The translations under genes were made by a program, and so were the position numbers. Shown in pieces: positions 43,434 to 51,492 of a stretch of 64,000 bases of DNA. The stretch is from Enterobacter asburiae (lineage in GTDB: Bacteria; Pseudomonadota; Gammaproteobacteria; Enterobacterales; Enterobacteriaceae). Each line of letters begins with the position of its first letter. The first letter of the stretch is position 1. The notes beneath the pieces were generated by a model. That model had not been told where the DNA came from, did no database searches, and saw nothing but the letters and a program-made list of their open reading frames with translations. The stretch lies in the NCBI RefSeq assembly GCF_008080435.1, contig NZ_VRKN01000009.1, positions 1-64,000 on the forward strand. The letters run 5' to 3'.

Positions 43434-43658
43434 TTATTTAATCTCCCTTTGCGCATCTTCATTCGCTAAAACGATATTTTCTTCCTTCTCTGTCCAGTTA
43501 TAAATCAAACTGGCTAGGTCATAAGCCAGACCTAAAAGGCCATCCAGTTGGTGACGGTCAAATTGTTCATGATGAGCGTGAATTGTTTGCATCAAGGCAT
43601 TTAACTGCTCAGCTTTAACATTCACGCCTTGTATATCCTGGCGTTCTTCAATTGGCAT
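43434..43658 (-). CDS. Phage early-region protein of unknown function
   Basis: The 74-residue helical protein (AEQLNALMQTIHAHHEQFDRHQLDGLLGLAYDL) starts at ATG 43658. Its ribosome site GGGAGG lies in the end of the preceding 35-residue gene. Its stop directly adjoins the next gene's start. Confidence 0.6.
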   Translation of the reverse strand: MPIEERQDIQGVNVKAEQLNALMQTIHAHHEQFDRHQLDGLLGLAYDLASLIYNWTEKEENIVLANEDAQREIK

Positions 43659-43661
43659 TGT

Positions 43662-43769
43662 TTACCTCCCATATGCTTTTTTAAGATAAAGCCTGGCGAT
43701 TACTTCGTAACCACACGCCGCATAAAGGCACGCTGTTCTATATGCCGCTTTGTCTTTGATGAAAGTCAT
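43662..43769 (-). CDS. 35-residue phage protein
   Basis: MTFIKDKAAYRTACLYAACG and then YEVIARLYLKKAYGR. The ATG overlaps the stop of the upstream S24-like gene (ATGA, 43,766-43,769), and the final codons contain the next gene's ribosome site. Coupling on both sides supports a real gene. Confidence 0.7.
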   Translation of the reverse strand: MTFIKDKAAYRTACLYAACGYEVIARLYLKKAYGR

Positions 43770-44158
43770 ATGAAGTGCCTCACAGCCAAAGAAGCGACAA
43801 CTCTTCCATGAATACGTATGTCTTTTTGCTCACCCGAGTAAAGCGTGAAAGTTGGGTAATGGTGATTGTCAGAAATAATCTTTAGTGACCCGTCCAGCAA
43901 CGGTTCTATTCGCTTGATGAAGAGGCAGTTACGGCCAAAAACATCGCCAGTAAAAACATAAATGCCGGGTGTAAGAACGCGGCCTCCACAATCAACAAAA
44001 GCTACAACCTCACAGGGTTCGATAGTCGGTTGCATTGAATCACCTTCCATCCTGCAGCTCTTAACTCTGTTTCCAAAATCATTAATATTGTCAGAGCCGA
44101 ACAGCATTTGTGGTGTTTTAATTGGCTCGTTAAAAGAAAGTGAATTTTGCATTTTCAT
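43766..44158 (-). CDS. S24/LexA-like peptidase-domain protein without a DNA-binding domain
   Basis: The 130-residue protein contains the S24 catalytic pair: Ser in RMEGDSMQPTI and Lys in NCLFIKRIEP. It lacks the helix-turn-helix of a true repressor. It resembles UmuD-like or anti-repressor proteins from phage left arms. Possible roles are UmuD-type function in mutagenesis or control of the lysogenic switch. No umuC-like partner is present. Confidence 0.72.
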   Translation of the reverse strand: MKMQNSLSFNEPIKTPQMLFGSDNINDFGNRVKSCRMEGDSMQPTIEPCEVVAFVDCGGRVLTPGIYVFTGDVFGRNCLFIKRIEPLLDGSLKIISDNHHYPTFTLYSGEQKDIRIHGRVVASLAVRHFI

Positions 44159-44212
44159 TTCCTCGGGGTGAGTTCGGTCACGCCATTTAAGGCGTTATAT
44201 TTATTTCTATAT

Positions 44213-44518
44213 TTATTTAATTAATGATCTAGCAGAAAACATATTTTTAATATCAGGATGCTCATCAATGATTTTTTTAGCTTCATCACAGGCATCATCA
44301 TAGCTTTTGAAAAAATCAACTAATACGAAATAGTTTTCGTATCTTTGGTAAATCGCAAATTCTATCCAATCGATAAGATTGGTGATAAATTCGTAATTAG
44401 CATCGCCCTGATAGGGTTGCGCCGTTTTTAAATATACCCAATGGCTTCTGCTTTCTTTGATTTTTTTATGAATATCAAAGTGCCTATTACCCGTTACCGC
44501 TTGTGGATCTCTTTTCAT
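44213..44518 (-). CDS. Phage early-region protein of unknown function
   Basis: The 101-residue protein starts at ATG 44518 (MKRDPQAVTGNRHFDIHKK), with an AGAG site. The frame continues upstream to 44,578, but that part covers the operator and is not expected to be translated. It is the first gene of the left operon after the operators. Confidence 0.6.
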   Translation of the reverse strand: MKRDPQAVTGNRHFDIHKKIKESRSHWVYLKTAQPYQGDANYEFITNLIDWIEFAIYQRYENYFVLVDFFKSYDDACDEAKKIIDEHPDIKNMFSARSLIK

Positions 44519-44553
44519 TTCTCTGGCTCCGTCACTTGCCGATGAAATGAATA

Positions 44554-44590
44554 ATACTAGATGTTTTAGTATCTGCAATACTAAAAGTAT
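44554..44590. promoter_or_regulatory. Two CI-type operator palindromes of the left promoter
   Basis: ATACTAGATGTTTTAGTAT (44,554-44,572) and the perfect 13-bp palindrome ATACTAAAAGTAT (44,578-44,590). Related half-sites occur in front of cro (45,444). They are well placed to control the leftward early operon. Confidence 0.7.
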
Positions 44591-44635
44591 AGTTTTGTGG
44601 CGGGAATGGGCTTACTTATTGAAATGTAAAGAAAT

Positions 44636-44664
44636 AAAAAAAACCTGTCAGGAGGACAGGTTTT
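44636..44664 (-). terminator. Terminator of the repressor gene
   Basis: On the minus strand AACCTGTC-CTCC-TGACAGGTT is followed by seven or more Ts, about 20 bp after the repressor stop at 44,683. Confidence 0.88.
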
Positions 44665-44682
44665 GTACTGTTAGTAGCTTAA

Positions 44683-45384
44683 TCAGAGCCACATCATAGC
44701 TTGAACAACGACACCTATGATCCTGCAATTGCCGTTGATTGGAATGAGAGGATATTGAGGATTCAATGGCTTGAGATAGGTTTTCCCGGCGTCAATTACC
44801 AGTTTTTTAAAGGTCGCTTCGTTTGCGTCGGTAAGCTTGGCAACTACTAAACTCCCATTGATTGGTTCTTTACCTGTGTCGACTAAAACGTACATACCTT
44901 CAGGAATGCTCATACCGACAGGAGAAGTCATTGAGTCACCCTGGACTTTCAACCAGAATCCTTGACCTTCAATGTGTGCATCCGAATCGTACCATTCATC
45001 AATGTCTTTTAGTGTGTACGGTTCTATAGCCTCACACCATGCCCCTGCACTTACCCAGCTAATGAGTGGGTATGTCCCACGTGGTTTGGCCGGGCCATGA
45101 TAAGTAACGTTTGATACCTGAGATAACAGCTCAGCTTCTTTAGCAAGAGCTGGGCTGAAACTCGAAATCGGCTCATGAAGCAGTTTCGCAAACTTAGCTG
45201 CAACTGGAAGATTCAGTGGGTTTCTACCGTTCAGGTAATGACCGACAGCTCCCTGAGAAATGTCCAGTTCGTCGGCCATATCAGCTTGGGTGATGCCCAA
45301 TTCTTTTTTCTTCGAGTCATACAAGGCCTTAAGGCGCGCTGCGTCTTGAAGCTGTTCTGTCGTCAATCTGCTTTTCTTTTCCAT
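44683..45384 (-). CDS. cI: CI-like prophage repressor (LexA/S24 autocleaving type)
   Basis: The 233-residue repressor starts at ATG 45384. The N-terminal HTH includes ITQADMADELDISQGAVGHYLNG. The C-terminal S24 domain has an Ala-Gly cleavage site (WVSAGAWCE), Ser in KVQGDSMTSP and Lys in ATFKKLVI. It should keep the lytic genes off and be cleaved with RecA after DNA damage. It is divergent from cro, the standard lambdoid switch. Confidence 0.92.
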   Translation of the reverse strand: MEKKSRLTTEQLQDAARLKALYDSKKKELGITQADMADELDISQGAVGHYLNGRNPLNLPVAAKFAKLLHEPISSFSPALAKEAELLSQVSNVTYHGPAKPRGTYPLISWVSAGAWCEAIEPYTLKDIDEWYDSDAHIEGQGFWLKVQGDSMTSPVGMSIPEGMYVLVDTGKEPINGSLVVAKLTDANEATFKKLVIDAGKTYLKPLNPQYPLIPINGNCRIIGVVVQAMMWL

Positions 45385-45443
45385 AGCCTGATTTAATACC
45401 AAAAGTTTGATTATGTCTCCTACCTATAGTACCCTTCATTTTA

Positions 45444-45459
45444 ATACTTTTAGTAGTAT
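45444..45459. promoter_or_regulatory. Operator half-sites before cro
   Basis: ATACTTTTAGTAGTAT matches the 13-bp palindrome near 44,578 in 12 of 13 positions (ATACTTTTAGTA) and lies between cI and cro, where the rightward operator is expected. Confidence 0.65.
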
Positions 45460-45476
45460 TTAATCGTAGAGGACGT

Positions 45477-45683
45477 ATGAACCAGATTACTCTTAAGGAA
45501 TACGTGAAAGAGCACGGCCAGGTAAGAGCTGGCGCAGCGCTCGGAGTAACGCAAATTGCCATAAGCAAAGCATTAAGAGCCGGTCGGGAAATCTTTGTTG
45601 TGATTTCTGAGGAAGGGACTGTTTCAGCTTTTGAAAACAAAGCATTCCCATCTAAGCGGCGAAGCGATGAAACCAGAGCCTGA
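45477..45683 (+). CDS. cro: Cro-like repressor
   Basis: The 68-residue protein has the Cro pattern: TLKEYVKEHGQVRAGAALGVTQIAISKAL as helix-turn-helix, then a short beta end. GAGG lies before the ATG. It is divergent from cI and sits at the start of the rightward operon. Confidence 0.85.
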   Translation: MNQITLKEYVKEHGQVRAGAALGVTQIAISKALRAGREIFVVISEEGTVSAFENKAFPSKRRSDETRA

Positions 45684-45978
45684 GTTACTCAGCATCTTAC
45701 CTTCCGATTTTAGCCAAGCGGATGCCGAGTGGATTAAGCAGCAGATACTTAGCCTGACACCAACTGCACGACAAAAAGCTATCCAGCGTTATGCAGCTGT
45801 GTATCAGGAGACGTTTGAAGCTGAACCCGTTTCCTACCGCAAGGAGAACCGGGCAAGGCATGAAGCAAACACAAGGCTTCGCCTGTTTGTGAGAAATCAG
45901 GGCAGAGCTTTACAGGGGTATACCGCCGAACCTCCCCTGGCTGGAACGCAATCGCGCTCTTCATTGTTTCGGGTTTAA
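45667..45978 (+). CDS. Phage early protein, possible replication-region protein
   Basis: The 103-residue protein starts MKPEPELLSILPSDFSQADAEW and has an Arg/Glu-rich helical C-terminus. It overlaps cro by 17 bp. It occupies the place of cII in lambda but shows no CII-like HTH. Function unknown. Confidence 0.55.
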   Translation: MKPEPELLSILPSDFSQADAEWIKQQILSLTPTARQKAIQRYAAVYQETFEAEPVSYRKENRARHEANTRLRLFVRNQGRALQGYTAEPPLAGTQSRSSLFRV

Positions 45979-46389
45979 AGGTACCCGAACAGAAACAGGC
46001 TTAAAGGTGCCTGTTCAGGTTGGCAACCAACTGACCCAACTCCTCATATGTACTAGGTAAGTAGTACGTTTTTATGGGGAAGAGGGAAAGGGGGGTAAGG
46101 GGGGATTGGGTGTAGGGGCAGGAATAGGGTCTTTTCCAACAGGAGAGATCCATTGGTTAAGTAGATCACTGTCTTAAGGGCGCAATTAAAAAACGCCTGT
46201 ATCAGCAAGGTAGTACAAAGCGCTCAGGCACTGAGAAACGAAAAGGGTTCTTCCTGGAAGAGTGATTTTTCAGAGGAGCTGAATCAGAAGGGAGGCTGGC
46301 AGCCTTTGGGGAGGCCACCAGCCATGTGAGGGGGAATCCATGAAAACCACATCACAAAATTATTATCTCATCAGCACGGGAGCAGCACA
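45979..46389. other. Gap with hairpin and G-rich tract upstream of the helicase gene
   Basis: GTACTA-GGTAAG-TAGTAC (46,050-46,067) is followed by Ts and resembles both a weak terminator and the operator at 44,554. From 46,076 to 46,129 the + strand has at least six G-runs of three to six bases with short loops, a good G-quadruplex candidate. A GGCTGG...CCAGCC hairpin occurs near 46,295-46,325. An 18-codon ORF (ATG 46339) overlaps the helicase start. Confidence 0.6.
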
Positions 46390-48006
46390 ATGGAGCTGAC
46401 GATCACGCCGAATTTTGCACAGGAACGAGCGCTAAACATGTTGCGCCGTGACTGGAAGGCAAACGACACCTTCATGGTGTATTCGCCAACCGGTAGCGGT
46501 AAAACGGGTTTGGCCGCCTTCATCGTTGCCGGGTTTGTCAGCCGTGGTATGCGCGTCCTGTTCTGTGCACCGTACACCATCCTGATCGGTCAGACGGCTA
46601 ATCGGTTTGTGGAGTATGGATTACCGGGGGATGAAATCGGTTATATCTGGGCGGATCACCCGAACTACGATCCGGACCGGAAAATTCAGATTGCCAGCGC
46701 CGACACGCTTATTCGTCGTGTTTTTCCTGAAAATATCGATCTGCTGATTATCGACGAAGCACACCTGCGTAAAAAACGCATCCTGAAGGATATTGAACGT
46801 CTGCGCGGCAAAGGCGTAAAGGTGATTGGCCTGTCGGGTACTCCGTTTTCCCCGTTCCTGGGCAAATACTATGACCGACTGATTAAGCCGACCACCATCG
46901 GCGAGTTAATCCAGCGTGGAGATCTGAGTAAATACGAATTTTACGCGCCAACTAAGCCGGATCTGAAAGGTGTTAAAACCAAAGCATCGCTTGAGTACGG
47001 CAGCGATTACAACGAAACGCAGCTGGCTGAAATCATGTGCGGCTCTACGCTGGTGGGCGACATCGTACAGAACTGGCTGGAGAATGGCCGGGATCTGCCT
47101 ACCATCGCTTTCTGTGTCAACGTAGCCCACGCCAATTACCTGACAATCCAGTTTAATTTGGCGGGTGTTAACGCTGAGGTTATGACCGCCGACACTCCAG
47201 TGGATGAACGCCAGACCATCATTCACCGCTTTGAAACCGGTGCAACGAAAATCATCGTTAGTGTGGGCGTTCTGGTGGCCGGCTTCGATAGTGACGTTCG
47301 TTGCATCATCTACGCCAGGCCAACAAAAAGCGAAATTCGCTGGCTGCAGGCGCTCGGGCGTGGCCTGCGCACCGCACCGGGTAAAGAGTCCTGCCTCATC
47401 TTCGATCATAGCGGTACCGTGCACCGTTTGGGTTACCCGGACTCAATCGAGTACGACGATCTTCCCGGTAAGTCTGACGGCATGGAGGAAAGCGCGCGCC
47501 GCGCAGCTGAGGAACGGGCCGAAAAACTGCCACATGAATGCTCTCAATGCCATTACATGAAGCCAGCTGGCGTCTATGTATGCCCGAAATGTGGGCATAA
47601 GCCGCTGGGCGGTGAGGACGTCGATACCGACACCGGCCGCAAACTCAAAAAGCTGGGTAAAAACCAGCATCAGCCCACGAAGGCAGAGAAACAGGCCTGG
47701 TGGAGTCAGATCAAATTCTATCAACGCCAGCGCGTATCGCAGGGGAAAAAGCCCGTCAGCGATGGCTGGTGCGCAAATACCTTTCGCGAACGGTTTGACG
47801 AGTGGCCTAACGGGTTGAGCGATTTCCCGATGGAGATCACTCCGACCGTCTCTAATTTCATCCGGCACAAATTGATTGCGTATGCGAAAGGGCAGGAGAA
47901 GGCCAAGCGCCTGCAGGAGGCATCAGGCACGGCAGCACCATCCTCAGTACAGCAAGCACAGAAAGCGATTAGCGACATTAAACAGCAGTTAGGAAAACGA
48001 GCATGA
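46390..48006 (+). CDS. Phage SF2 (DEAD/DEAH-type) helicase
   Basis: The 538-residue protein has Walker A SPTGSGKTG (residues ~33-41), DEAH in LLIIDEAHL, SGTPFSP (motif III), and motifs V/VI in VLVAGFDSDV and QALGRGLRT. A C-terminal CxxC...CxxC zinc finger (CSQCHYMKP, CPKCG) is followed by a charged tail. Such helicases replace lambda P-like loaders in many enteric phages. The last codons overlap the primase start (ATGA). Confidence 0.9.
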   Translation: MELTITPNFAQERALNMLRRDWKANDTFMVYSPTGSGKTGLAAFIVAGFVSRGMRVLFCAPYTILIGQTANRFVEYGLPGDEIGYIWADHPNYDPDRKIQIASADTLIRRVFPENIDLLIIDEAHLRKKRILKDIERLRGKGVKVIGLSGTPFSPFLGKYYDRLIKPTTIGELIQRGDLSKYEFYAPTKPDLKGVKTKASLEYGSDYNETQLAEIMCGSTLVGDIVQNWLENGRDLPTIAFCVNVAHANYLTIQFNLAGVNAEVMTADTPVDERQTIIHRFETGATKIIVSVGVLVAGFDSDVRCIIYARPTKSEIRWLQALGRGLRTAPGKESCLIFDHSGTVHRLGYPDSIEYDDLPGKSDGMEESARRAAEERAEKLPHECSQCHYMKPAGVYVCPKCGHKPLGGEDVDTDTGRKLKKLGKNQHQPTKAEKQAWWSQIKFYQRQRVSQGKKPVSDGWCANTFRERFDEWPNGLSDFPMEITPTVSNFIRHKLIAYAKGQEKAKRLQEASGTAAPSSVQQAQKAISDIKQQLGKRA

Positions 48007-48977
48007 AGACGGCAGAAGCGGCAAAAGGTCAATGGGCAATGATTTTTGAGCACTTCGGGTTACCTCCCATTAATGCCAGAAATCACTTTAAAGGCGAGTG
48101 TCCGGTATGTGGTGCGCGGGGAAAGCTGCGTATTGATGACCGGGACGGCCGGGGAACATGGATCTGTACCTGCGGCAGCGGTGACGGAATGAAGCTTGTC
48201 ACTCTGACACAAGGGAAGCCATTCAATGAAATTTGCAGGGAAATAGACCAGCTGATTGGTAATAACTTTACCCGCGAAGCCTTCCCGCGCACTTCAGATG
48301 CAGTAAGCGCCCGAGATCGGGTTCTGTCCAAATTTTCGAAACTGGTCAACCTGAAAGGAACTACCGGGGCGGATTATCTGCAGGCCAGGGGAATTTATCA
48401 GCTCCCACAAGAGGCGGTGAAGTTCAATGATAAACAACGCTACGGCGGTAAGGTTTACCAGTGTCTGTATTCACTCGCAACTGACGACAAAGGCGAGCTT
48501 TGCTATCTGCACAGAACCTTACTAGACGGCAATCAGAAAGCCCAACTAAGGGATTCTGCCGGAGCGAAGCGCCAGAAATCTCTTCAGGACGAAAGCTATC
48601 TGGATCATGCCCGTTCCGTCGCTATTCGCATGTTCCCGGTAGCGACGACCCTCGGAATTGCCGAGGGTATCGAAACGGCTCTTTCCTGCAAGCAGCTGTA
48701 CAACGTTAACACCTGGGCCACCATGACCAGCGGATTCATGAAGAAATTCCGTGTTCCTGCAGGTGTGAAAAATTTGATTATTTTCGCAGATCGAGACGTA
48801 AACAGCGCCACCGGATTGGCTGCGGCCACCGAATGCGCCCATGCCAACTTACTGGCAAAAAATGACCTGGAAAAAATCAGCATCTACTACCCGGATAACG
48901 GGGATTTTAACGACATGCTCATGAACGGCGATCAGGTTCGTGAGGTGGTTTTCTTCAAGAAAAAGGCGGCTGCGTAA
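48003..48977 (+). CDS. Phage DNA primase (zinc finger plus TOPRIM)
   Basis: The 324-residue protein has an N-terminal P4-alpha-like zinc-binding domain (CPVCGARGKLRIDD ... CTCGSGDG) and a C-terminal TOPRIM-type domain (IAEGIETALS, then IIFADRDVNSATG). It makes primers for phage replication together with the helicase just upstream. The two genes overlap by four bases. Confidence 0.88.
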   Translation: MKTAEAAKGQWAMIFEHFGLPPINARNHFKGECPVCGARGKLRIDDRDGRGTWICTCGSGDGMKLVTLTQGKPFNEICREIDQLIGNNFTREAFPRTSDAVSARDRVLSKFSKLVNLKGTTGADYLQARGIYQLPQEAVKFNDKQRYGGKVYQCLYSLATDDKGELCYLHRTLLDGNQKAQLRDSAGAKRQKSLQDESYLDHARSVAIRMFPVATTLGIAEGIETALSCKQLYNVNTWATMTSGFMKKFRVPAGVKNLIIFADRDVNSATGLAAATECAHANLLAKNDLEKISIYYPDNGDFNDMLMNGDQVREVVFFKKKAAA

Positions 48978-49837
48978 TGCGTACTGATAACAACGAACAT
49001 AAAGCACTATTCACCATCCCGACGGCAGCGCACAGCTCCGCCCTCGCAAACATCAAGCCTCTGCCCGAGCAACGGAGAATCACCGGGCATAAGCAAACTG
49101 ACGCTTATCTTTGGGTGCTGGAGGTGATCCGTCTGAACGAACCCGCACATCTGGACGCAGCCGAAGCCGCACTGGAGAAAATTGAAATCTCCCCAAAAGA
49201 GGCCGAGGAACGTTACGCGCGTTATTTGCTGGCGAATGGTGGCGATCCTTTCCAGGTCGCTTTCGGTACCATCGGTATGGATAACCCGGCACGGGCAATC
49301 AGGAACGCCCGGGAGGACATCAAAAAAGCAGCATCAGTCAGGGCCACGTTCGGCAGCTATGAGGCAGCTCTCGAAGATGTGGAGGCCGAGCGAGTAATCA
49401 AGTCTTCCCCGAAATTTATCGACGATCACCTTTGGGGATGGACTCTGGCCGAGAAGAAAGCTGGCAGCATTAACGGCAGCCGTATGAACGAAATTGATGA
49501 ACAGCGCCGGGCATTTGTTGAAGGCTATCGTGATGTACTGCCAGAGCCCAATACGCTTTCTGACGTTGTTCGTGAGTTTGTTTACTGGGACTGGCTCTAC
49601 AGCGTTCGTCACACTGCAACTAAAGAACAGGGCTATGAATTTGGTTACTCCGAGCATCACGAATCCGTATATGACCGCGAGCGCTACCTTGAAAAATTGC
49701 TGGAAACCATCAAACCCGTGACGCGAGCTGAAGCTATCGAGGTATGTCGCTGGTTCCTTGAAAGTGAAAAGGGGCAATACATGGAGAACCACGGCGCAGC
49801 GGTGATTCTTAACCTGGTAGGGGAGTGTGAAGAATGA
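48977..49837 (+). CDS. Phage protein of unknown function
   Basis: The 286-residue protein is mainly helical with many charged residues and Trp-rich segments (DDHLWGWTLAEKKAG, YWDWLYSVRH). Its first base overlaps the primase stop and its end overlaps the Q gene. Operon position suggests an accessory replication or regulatory role. Confidence 0.68.
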   Translation: MRTDNNEHKALFTIPTAAHSSALANIKPLPEQRRITGHKQTDAYLWVLEVIRLNEPAHLDAAEAALEKIEISPKEAEERYARYLLANGGDPFQVAFGTIGMDNPARAIRNAREDIKKAASVRATFGSYEAALEDVEAERVIKSSPKFIDDHLWGWTLAEKKAGSINGSRMNEIDEQRRAFVEGYRDVLPEPNTLSDVVREFVYWDWLYSVRHTATKEQGYEFGYSEHHESVYDRERYLEKLLETIKPVTRAEAIEVCRWFLESEKGQYMENHGAAVILNLVGECEE

Positions 49838-50637
49838 AACTGGAGGCATCACTAAAACACTTTAGCCCTCAGGGAATGCACATCAGCGACGACGTGAAAG
49901 GAACTTCTCCGGAGCGTATCACCGGCACTGATGTTATGGCGGCCATTGGTACCACCAGCAGCCGAGCGCGGTTTGGTCTGGCTGCCTTCTTTGGTAAGAC
50001 CGGGATCAGCAAAAGCGATGAGCAGCTGGCAGTACAGGCTCTGGCGCGTCATGCAATGGAATCAGCGCCCAGGAATGTACGTAAAGCAGCAGCAGGCGAA
50101 TTTGGCTGGTGTATGCTGACACTGGCACAATTCGCCTTTGCTGAATACTCCCGTTCAGCGGAAACCAGCGTGACGTGTCACAGCTGCAGCGGCAGCGGAT
50201 TAACCTCTCAGTATGAGGATGTGATCAAACATCCTGGAGTCTTCAACTCTGACGGAATGGAAATCGTACCACCGAAAATCAAGTACGAACTGGTCAAGCG
50301 TAAATGCGCGGTATGTAACGGTAAAGGTGAGCTGCTGGCCCGATGCCGTTGCGGCGGTAAAGGTGAGGTGCTCGACCGCAAAGCCACAAACGAGCGCGGC
50401 GCGCCAGTGTTTAAAACCTGCGAGCGCTGCAGCGGAAATGGATTTTCTGGGGTGCCGTCTACTGCAGCCTATAAAGCGATACTGAAGCGAGTCCCGGATT
50501 TGCACGTCAGAACGTGGACACGTAACTGGAAACCGTTTCTGGAGGGACTTGTCGACGTCTGCTACAGAGAAGAACAAAAAGCAGACTCCGCGTTTCAGGA
50601 CGTAACGAGCTTTCGTGATGATGTGAACAAAATTTAG
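49834..50637 (+). CDS. Q: Q-type antitermination protein (phage 82 type)
   Basis: The 267-residue protein has four DnaJ-like CxxCxGxG zinc motifs in the C-terminal half (CHSCSGSG, CAVCNGKG, RCRCGGKG, CERCSGNG), the mark of the Antiterm family of phage 82. It is the last early gene, and the likely late promoter and terminator follow directly. Q lets RNA polymerase read through into the lysis and head genes. Confidence 0.88.
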   Translation: MKLEASLKHFSPQGMHISDDVKGTSPERITGTDVMAAIGTTSSRARFGLAAFFGKTGISKSDEQLAVQALARHAMESAPRNVRKAAAGEFGWCMLTLAQFAFAEYSRSAETSVTCHSCSGSGLTSQYEDVIKHPGVFNSDGMEIVPPKIKYELVKRKCAVCNGKGELLARCRCGGKGEVLDRKATNERGAPVFKTCERCSGNGFSGVPSTAAYKAILKRVPDLHVRTWTRNWKPFLEGLVDVCYREEQKADSAFQDVTSFRDDVNKI

Positions 50638-50656
50638 CAAATTAGCCATGTTAAGC

Positions 50657-50686
50657 TTGATTTTGTCCGAACTTGTCATGTATGCT
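50657..50686 (+). promoter_or_regulatory. Candidate late promoter pR'
   Basis: TTGATT (50,657-50,662), an 18-bp spacer and TATGCT (50,681-50,686) lie right after Q and 35 bp before a terminator, as in other Q systems. The match to consensus is moderate. Confidence 0.45.
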
Positions 50687-50720
50687 TCAAATCGTAGGTT
50701 ATTGCGCCTACACGAAATCA

Positions 50721-50745
50721 AACCCGCCTCCGAGCGGGTTTTTTT
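50721..50745 (+). terminator. Early late-operon terminator (tR'-like)
   Basis: AACCCGC-CTCCGA-GCGGGTT followed by Ts. It should stop basal late transcription unless Q is present. The region 50,746-50,940 after it holds no gene but several short stems (for example CCACCCTTCGGGG). Confidence 0.85.
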
Positions 50746-50940
50746 ATGGCCGTAACAGGGAAGAACATTGGGCTTATGGGCGTTCTGCGTCGAGGGCCAC
50801 CCTTCGGGGGAAAGAGTGACGATAACCCGTCACAGTAGGCTCAGTGCTCTCCCCGTTACGGTTAATTGCAGTCCTCAGAGACAAGCCGAAGATAAGCATC
50901 GGCAACCGTAACCAATTACTCCCGAACCAGGTCAACACGA

Positions 50941-51492
50941 ATGAATACATTCATCATTTGTGCGTCCGGCCCGTCTCTCAATAAATCAGATTGCCAACTG
51001 ATCTCCGGATCGGGGCTGCCGGTTATTGCTGTTAACTCCACCTGGCGAGCCGTGCCTGATTGTGAATACATTTACGCGGGTGATCTGCGCTGGTGGGATG
51101 CAAACATCGATGTTCTGCCGTCCTCCGCCTCTCGCTGGACCTGTAATTACCGGGCTCATAAACGCTATGGGCTAAATCTGTTTGATACAGACACCCGGTG
51201 GGCCTTCAACTCCGGGCAGCGCTCAATTCTGTTTGCTGCCAGCCAGGGGGCGAAAAACATCATCCTGTTAGGGTTTGACTGCTCCATTAATGGCGGTAGT
51301 CACTGGCATGGTGATCACGTCGGACTGGATAACCCTACAGCTGAGAGTGTTACGCGATGGCGCGGGGAGTTTGCCAATACCGCCAGAGCGCTGACCGGTA
51401 AGGTGAATATTATCAACAGTAGCCGCCAGACAGCGCTTAAGTGCTTCCGGCGTCTCGGCCTCAATGAGGCTTTACGCGAGGTAGCATGTTAA
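50941..51492 (+). CDS. DUF115/MptE-like phage protein, first of a sugar/methyl cassette
   Basis: The 183-residue protein opens IICASGPSLNKSDCQLI, then PVIAVNSTWRAVPDCEYIYAGDLRWW, and has NIILLGFDCSINGGSHWHGDH. This is the pattern of DUF115/6-hydroxymethylpterin-pyrophosphokinase-like proteins that bind a nucleotide or sugar-nucleotide. It overlaps the next gene by seven bases. Its true reaction in phages is not known to me. Confidence 0.65.
   Translation: MNTFIICASGPSLNKSDCQLISGSGLPVIAVNSTWRAVPDCEYIYAGDLRWWDANIDVLPSSASRWTCNYRAHKRYGLNLFDTDTRWAFNSGQRSILFAASQGAKNIILLGFDCSINGGSHWHGDHVGLDNPTAESVTRWRGEFANTARALTGKVNIINSSRQTALKCFRRLGLNEALREVAC

Noticed and set aside
46339..46398. 18-codon ORF overlapping the helicase start
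   Set aside because: Too short to judge. Could be a coupling leader, but there is no independent support.
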